The position numbers and the translations under genes were made by a program. From Doryteuthis pealeii (Eukaryota > Mollusca > Cephalopoda > Myopsida > Loliginidae): a stretch of 64,000 nt of DNA. The stretch lies in NCBI GenBank assembly GCA_023376005.1, contig CM042179.1, forward strand, positions 22,707,321-22,771,320. The letters are read 5' to 3'. The stretch's first letter is position 1. Each line of letters starts with the position of its first letter. Below the pieces are notes generated by a model. The model was not told where the DNA came from and ran no database searches. It saw only the letters and a list, made by a program, of their open reading frames with translations. This document shows positions 58,296 through 64,000 of this stretch, in pieces.

Positions 58296-58672
58296 TGGCT
58301 GAACTTGCACAACGGTGTCAAAATTAGTGTGACCCAGAAAAAACAGAACCCACAAGTTTTGTAATAAAACTGTTAATTTTAACTATGGGGATCTAGGGTT
58401 AGTGTTTAGGGTTGGGGTTTAGGGTTAGTTTAATGGGAAAATGAATAAATAAATTGGGTTCTGTTTTTCTGGGTCATCCTCTATAACGGTGACCCAGAAA
58501 AAACAGAACCCACATTTTGTAATAAAACTGTTCATTTTAACTAGGGGGAGTTTAGGGTTATGGGTTAGGGTTGGGGTTTAAGGTTAGTTTAATGGGAAAA
58601 TAAATAAATAATTTGTGTTCTGTTTTTTCTGGGTCACCTTAATTTTGACACCTTTGTGCAAGTTCAGCCATA
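58296..58672. mobile_element. composite foldback MITE with telomere-like motifs (block C)
   Basis: An outer inverted pair ('ggctgaacttgcacaa' at 58,296, and its complement ending at 58,672) encloses two head-to-tail units (about 58,329-58,486 and 58,491-58,640). Each unit has its own inverted ends ('gacccagaaaaaacagaacc' and complement) around a G/T-rich middle with repeated TTTAGGGTTAG-like words. Both outer ends abut (TA)n. Confidence 0.83.
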
Positions 58673-58782
58673 TGTATATATATATATATATTATATATGT
58701 GTGTGTGTGTGTTTGGAAAAATATGGAAATAAGACCGACAGTATCTAGAAATTTAAATAAGAAAAAACAAAGTATTACCAAA

Positions 58783-59029
58783 TATGAATTTATTTGTAGA
58801 TGATGAAGTTAGTTGAAGTTAAAATATTTCGTTTTTGTCATTAAACCTTCATTGTGACATTTGGATAAGAAGTTATAGTTTTTTTCAAAATGCAATAAAA
58901 AAGATCTACTTTTTGATAAAAATCTAACTCAACTTAGACAACATCCAATCCTGATGAAGATTATATGAAAAAACTGAAATGTTTTAACTCTGACTAACTT
59001 CACCATCAACAAATAAATTCATCCTTAAG
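58783..59029. mobile_element. foldback element with imperfect ~75-bp arms (block C)
   Basis: 'tgaatttatttgtagatgat' at the left matches the complement of the right end ('aacaaataaattcatcc'). The similarity continues inward through 'gaagttag' and a T-rich stretch. AT-rich centre. Confidence 0.75.
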
Positions 59030-59214
59030 AATACTTTGCTTTTTATTATTTACACACACACACACACATACATACATATGCACACACACATATATACATA
59101 TATATATATATTAAAATTCCCTAAAATGTTTGGACTATTTAAGTTTAATGACTTCTCTGTTGGTGGGGCTTAGAATATGCTGATTGTACACTCTGCAAAG
59201 GGGTACCCCCCCCC

Positions 59215-59323
59215 CTGCAAAAAGGGTGTCCTGGGTATGACACTAAACGCATCTGATGAGACTCCAATTCTGGAGATCTGGAGTACTCCTTTATTGCCAT
59301 TACTCTCAGGTCCTATCTGGTTC
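59215..59323 (+). repeat. RepZ-related fragment
   Basis: Carries 'gtcctgggtatgacactaaa' and 'ccaattctggagatctggag', shared with 1,850-1,945. A RepZ-like tail is also recognisable at about 59,712-59,755. This begins the right flank, just beyond the end of the palindrome. Confidence 0.6.
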
Positions 59324-59540
59324 AGTAGTAAGGTTCCTAGTTCGATTCTGGCCCTCGCCAACCCAGTGTATGAATAGCACTGGGATCTGTGCGGTAAAGT
59401 GAGGAGCTGATGGTAGGGGTTGCGCTCCACCTCAGATGCCAAAAACAATCTCCTTGGACTAGCACTAGTGAAAAGGGGATAGACTCCCTCGTTGTTTACC
59501 GACTTTAGGCCACCCTGACGACTTTACTTACTTACCTGTT
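59324..59540 (+). repeat. SINE-1, head-truncated
   Basis: Starts at the B-box side ('aaggttcctagttcgattct') and has the complete body and tail 'gacgactttacttacttac'. Downstream to 60,010 I recognise nothing besides short C/A and G runs. Confidence 0.85.
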
Positions 59541-60029
59541 AATGTCTCATTTATCAGCCGAATATATCTATTTAAGAATTATTCATATTCGATATGACCC
59601 TGTGTACCCCCCCCCCACACAAAAAAACAAAACATAAACTCTTAAGAAACAGATACACAAAAAATGTAAATTTGAAAGTACAATGAACTCTATTCTCTAA
59701 CTTATAGGCCTAAAATAACCCTATAAGGGTTGACATACCATTGAAATCAATCATAACATTGTAGTTTGCTACATTTATAAATGAAAAAAATGCTTGATAT
59801 AGGTGATAGAGCATATATATCTAATTTAGGAAATTGATAGTCACCAAATGTTGATTCTGTGTCTATGCTATCCAAGTTTATATAAACTCAGAAATTTCCT
59901 ACTACTCATATTTCATTTATGTTGATCTAATCCTATGGTAGGCAGCAAAATACATATAATTTTTGTTATAGAAATTTTGGGGGGGGAGATTTAATCTCTC
60001 TCTTTCTTTCTATATATATATATATATAT

Positions 60030-60165
60030 CTGAAATATCGGAATTGATCGAACAAGGGACAGAACAACAGTGGGATATTAAAATTCTGTTTTTTGTTCTT
60101 GTTCTTTTTTCCAATGCTTCAAAATACAAAAAAAACAACATTCACCAGAACAAAGTTTATACCTA

Positions 60166-60197
<32 letters not shown>

Positions 60198-60333
60198 TAG
60201 GTATAAACTTTGTTCTGGTGAATGTTGTTTTTTTTGTATTTTGAATTATTGGAAAAAAGAACAAGAACAAAAAACAGAATTTTAATATCCCACTGTTGTT
60301 CTGTCCCTTGTTCGATCAATTCCGATATTTCGG
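60030..60333. mobile_element. foldback element with ~140-bp arms
   Basis: 60,030-60,172 is the inverted repeat of 60,190-60,333, joined by a (TA)n loop. Arm words are 'gaaatatcggaattgatcga', 'gggacagaacaacagtggga' and 'ttcaccagaacaaag'. Arms differ at only a few bases. A third, partial copy of the inner arm lies at 60,462-60,530. Confidence 0.88.
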
Positions 60334-60547
60334 ATGAACATTCACCCTTTTTCAAGGTATAGGTAATAGAGACTATCTGGAGAAAAATGAAATACTGTAT
60401 ATGAGAGAAAAAAATGAATGAAGTGAAAGGATTTGGCATTGTTTAGCCGTTATTTTCTTGTGAATTTTTTCCAATGCTTCAAAATACCAAAAAACAACAA
60501 CAAAAAAATGTTCACAAGAACAAAGTTTTTATATATATACATATATA

Positions 60548-60705
60548 TATTCTCCCTCCAGTTATGGAGGAATTGTAGCGCAGGCTGAGCTCTTTAACCT
60601 TGGTTAAGCAACACATTTAGGAGACACTCTGAATTAAAATCTGTTAAGCTTAAATAAAGAAATTGACCTTGTGTCCATCCTATTTGTAAGGGTTGGTAAA
60701 TATAT
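60548..60705 (+). repeat. SINE-2, 3' part
   Basis: 'ttctccctccagttatggag', 'caggctgagctctttaacct', 'aattgaccttgtgtccatcc' in SINE-2 order, ending at 'gggttggtaaat'. Confidence 0.75.
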
Positions 60706-60918
60706 ATAAAAGTGTTTTATAATTTGCTTGAAGCATTGTGTTTATATTGGTTTGGTGGTTGGTTTTGAAGGCTGTCACAATGCAAGTGTAAAGAAAAATA
60801 AGGTAACTATGGTGTTGTTTGTTAACCTGTAATTTTTTAATTTTCAATATTTCGAGATAAAAATCTCTTCTACAGAAGATCTCCGAAACTGAAGCTGTTG
60901 CTAGTGACTGTCCATTTG

Positions 60919-60963
<45 letters not shown>
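60919..60963. repeat. (TA)n microsatellite
   Basis: About 22 TA units. 60,705-60,918 is otherwise featureless. Confidence 0.95.
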
Positions 60964-60967
<4 letters not shown>

Positions 60968-61017
60968 GTTAAGTAAACAAACGTGTTTATTTCTATACGG
61001 CTTTAGCAGACAATCTT

Positions 61018-61292
61018 TAGAGGATATGTGCTTAATTGAAGTTGTACCTAATTTTGAAAATTAATTAGTTAATAATTAATGAATTTTAGGCGGGCATATA
61101 TGTTCAAATGTAAGGCTAAACGAACCGAGAAAATGTCAATCACTGAATAGGTCGAAATGTACATTCAGGGATTGACATTTTCTCAATTCGTTTAGCCTTA
61201 AATTTGAACATATATGCCCGCCTAAAATTCATTAATTATTAACTAATTAATTTTCAAAATTAGGTACGACTTCAATTAAGCACATATCCTCC
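61018..61292. mobile_element. foldback element with ~124-bp arms made of SINE-4 tail
   Basis: 61,018-61,141 pairs with 61,171-61,292 (loop 61,142-61,170). Arms include 'aggatatgtgcttaattgaa' and 'aggcgggcatatatgttcaa'. The right half plus loop is similar to 5,690-5,832, the 3' part of the SINE-4 copy. From 61,293 to 61,890 nothing is recognised. Confidence 0.88.
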
Positions 61293-61891
61293 AAATATAT
61301 GCACCCTCCGGGTGCAAGTATTTAAGTTTTAATGTAATGAAATATCGTATTAAATTAGAAAGTCTAATAAGAAGGCAGATAAAAAGATTTGAAACAGAGT
61401 GGGGGTATAATAGAAAAATAGAAATGAAACTTACTCTTCCATCACTCCCGTCTTTCCTTGCTGAATTTTACTTATTTAACTATTTAGTTAAATTAGGAAA
61501 TAAAGAATAAAATGACAGTTATTTTTTCTTGTTAATGGGTTTCATTTAAGATTCGTTGAAGAGATTTTTGCTTATATTCATTAAAATAAAACCAAACAAT
61601 TAGAAATCAATAATACTAAGCACATATTTAATAAAATCACATTTTTAATATCAATATGCAAATTAGCCTTCCCATTCACACTGCAAACCTCTATTTTCTG
61701 TATATATAAATACAATTGCATGTTATTTGTATGTAGATATGGACAACACTAATAAAAAGGTGAGACAATTTTATTAATAATTGAGGTTTAAATATAAATA
61801 AAATCATGGAGAATGTGATGTAAATAACCATGTTAATTGTGACTCGATTAGTAATATAGTTTCTGTTACAGACAGAAAACACACAATCTCC

Positions 61892-61892
<1 letters not shown>

Positions 61893-61936
<44 letters not shown>
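61893..61936. repeat. (TA)n microsatellite
   Basis: About 20 TA units followed by a short TG run. 61,937-62,430 is AT-rich without recognisable features. Confidence 0.95.
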
Positions 61937-61937
<1 letters not shown>

Positions 61938-62430
61938 GTGTGTGTGTATCTATATATAGGATAATTATATCTGATAATATTAGGAAATATTAAATCAAAA
62001 CTAAGTTGTTAATTGTTTATTTCAACAACTTGGGTTTTCAGTAATAATTCTTAACCTCAAAACATTCACATTTATATGAGTGTATGTATCTTTGTAGGTT
62101 TCATTTTAAAAAAAAAATCACAGATGACAATGTAATCAAGAACAAAATTAAATGTCCTACAGTTTTGTGGGTTTTTTTCCTTGGGCAATCTATGATAATA
62201 CATTTTTGTCTCTAGATTTAAGTCCTTCTGTTGTTTGTTTTACCTTTTTAAAGGTATTTTTAAGATGAAATTGTACATATATAGATATATATTGTGTCAC
62301 TTTATTACAAATAGTATTTCTTTTTAGTATTTAAGAATAGTTTAAAATTGATGTGAATAAAAATGAAATAGAAAAGTAAAAGTAAAATAGTAAGAATCAA
62401 ACAAGCATAATATCTCTTTTTCAGTTTTAG

Positions 62431-62480
62431 ATACCCCCCCCAAAAAAAAAAAAAAAAAAAAAAAAAAACAAAAAAAAACT
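62431..62480. repeat. C run plus poly(A)
   Basis: Seven or eight C and then about 28 A, nearly uninterrupted. Confidence 0.95.
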
Positions 62481-62530
62481 GGTATTAAAAATGTACATGA
62501 CAAGTTTATGCTGAATTGATAAAATGATTT

Positions 62531-63200
62531 GGTTAAATCCTACTTAACGGACCTAAATTCTAGCATCGTTCGTCACCCCACCGAAAGAAAAAAAAATACA
62601 AAAAATCAAGGAATTAACCGAATTTAATGAAATTTTCAGTGTTGATATATTAATGAATAAAAGATGTAATTCATTCAGTGTCATTGGGGACCACCAAAAT
62701 ACTTTCCGTTTTAATTTTACGACCTAAATCAGAAGTCAGCCATAATGCGTATATAAAACTTTGGTTAAATCCTACTTAACGGACATAATTTCCATCATCA
62801 TATGTCACCCCGCCGAAAGAAAAAAAAAATACTAAAAATCAAGGAATTAACCGAATTTAATGAAATTTTCAGTGTTGATATATTAATGAATAAAAGATGT
62901 AATTCATCAGTTATTTTATTTAAAAACTTTTACATTTTTTCAGGTCAATTAACTTTGAACCACGTATGTTTGTGAATCTGTATTACGCCTCAAAGATACG
63001 TGGTTCAAAGTTAACTGACCTGAAAAAATGTAAGAGTTTTCAAATAAAATAACTGGTGCATTATATATTTTATTCATTAATATATCAACACTGAAAATTT
63101 CATTAAATGTAGTTAATTCCCTGATTTCTGGTATTTTTTTTTCTTTCGGTGGGGTGACATACGATGGTGGAATTTATGTCCGTTAAGTAGGATTTAACCA
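62531..63200. mobile_element. nested foldback: 160-bp partial copy plus ~208-bp-arm palindrome
   Basis: 62,763-62,970 is the inverted repeat of 62,991-63,200 with a ~20-base loop ('ctttgaaccacgta' / complement at the tip). The outer end is 'ggttaaatcctacttaacgg'. A direct partial copy of the left arm lies at 62,531-62,682, separated by a 63-bp piece (62,683-62,745) that matches the end of the FB2 element at 13,370. Confidence 0.88.
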
Positions 63201-63459
63201 ATGATTTAAAAAAAATTATTTTATCCTTTTGTTGACATTTTTGTCTTGGTTTGTTTAACTCTAGTAATAAAATTTATCTACAACATTTTTATCATTATTT
63301 CTATTTGGTGGTCTTAACCCAAGCAGTACTGGATACCCTTGCTTAAAAGTCTATAGTAGCTTATCTGTCAGAACTAACTTGTTTGGTAATGTGCTTATCA
63401 ATCTTAATAAAGTGTACCCAATGGAAAGCCTTCCTCATCTATTACTGGACTCTTTTGAA

Positions 63460-63690
63460 ACATATCTTTGAAAGGAAGGAAAAACTCAACACCGTTATTC
63501 CATAATAAATTTATTTCGACCAAAATTGGGGCCTTTATAAATCTAAGTTGATTTAATAAAGCTCCCCAGAATTCAGTCTCATCAGATGGGAAATCAAAAT
63601 AATTTGAATTGCATAACAGAAAAATTTACTCCTCAAAAAAAAAAAATTAAAAAAATTTCCTTTTACAAAATGTATACATTAAAAGACTGT
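63460..63690 (-). repeat. dispersed repeat, partner of 930-1,165
   Basis: Reverse complement of the left-end repeat, with words 'cgaccaaaattggggccttt' and 'cagtctcatcagatggg'. 63,201-63,459 is featureless. From 63,691 to 64,000 there is a short TA/TG run and AT-rich sequence. Confidence 0.75.
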
Positions 63691-64000
63691 CACCATGGCG
63701 ACAGGAAGTCAAATGAGAAAAAAAAATATATATATGTATGTCTGTGTGTCTGTGGGGGGATTTTACACGAGGTACTGAAGGAATTTCCCTGAAATTTTTC
63801 TAAGTTGTCTTAAATCTTAATTTTCGGGCGGGGGAATCAAAAATTAAGATCTAGAATAGTCCTTACAACGACTCATCCCAAATTAAAAAGTGTTTTTTTT
63901 TTTTAAGAAAACAGTTACTTGTATTTAAAGCGTATACATTTTTAGAATAATACATGTTAATACCAAATACGACCTATAATTCCACATTTCAACAGAAGCA

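Larger units (their letters stand above)
44053..59167 (+). repeat. Block C: right arm of the palindrome
   Basis: The cleanest copy: minisatellite units are uniform and most SINEs intact. It continues without a break into the right flank at 59,168, as block A continues into the left flank. It also has isolated faults, such as a missing base near 45,786. Confidence 0.93.

Noticed and set aside
58390..58590. interstitial telomere array
   Set aside because: The TTTAGGG/GGTTAG words are short, irregular and occur inside each unit of a MITE. They are not a telomeric tract.

Overview
This is gene-poor, AT-rich, repeat-saturated animal DNA. The best guess is a cephalopod mollusc, probably an octopus. 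That guess rests on recognising the repeat style: several tRNA-headed SINE families, worn LINE tails, many (TA)n/(CA)n tracts and minisatellites. It was not checked by any search. I find no host protein-coding gene, no functional tRNA or rRNA gene, no CRISPR array and no bacterial-type operon. The longest open frames lie in minisatellites, pyrimidine tracts or SINEs and are not genes. The only protein-like signals are fragments of non-LTR retrotransposon (LINE) C-termini.

Layout. 1-14,150 is a left flank that occurs once: SINEs, a 58-bp minisatellite (7,060-8,310), a 5S-rRNA-like relic (10.5 kb), a LINE tail (10.9-11.2 kb) and two foldback elements (11.75 and 13.4 kb). 14,150-17,118 is an array of about 25 units of a ~119-bp satellite. 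17,119-28,870 (block A, which also includes the array) runs into a gap of exactly 100 N (28,871-28,970). 28,971-44,023 (block B) is the reverse complement of 44,053-59,167 (block C). B and C meet head to head inside the same satellite at about 44.04 kb. Block A is a third, direct copy of C up to about C position 56,683. 59,168-64,000 is a right flank that occurs once, with a SINE and three further foldback elements.

The 15-kb palindrome plus the extra direct copy dominates the window. B and the right half of A differ from C mainly by scattered short indels. They break microsatellites and homopolymers, and the differences are worst near the hinge and near the gap. This looks more like an unpolished fold-back long read and a false duplication than an old biological duplication. 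One difference is not noise: B carries about 165 bp more of the purine/pyrimidine tract than A or C, so a second haplotype or a real duplication remains possible.

Family labels used here are mine. SINE-1: head like a tRNA with GGTTAGCTCAG and GTTCGATACC boxes and a TTTACTTTACTT-type tail. SINE-2: tRNA-like head with TGGTCTAATGGTTAGAGTC, most copies on the minus strand. SINE-3, SINE-4 and SINE-5: other tRNA-like heads. RepZ: a dispersed repeat containing GGAGTGGTAGTACCTGTTAG and ending near AAACCAAACC. Because A, B and C are copies of one another, each element is described most fully in C, the cleanest copy.
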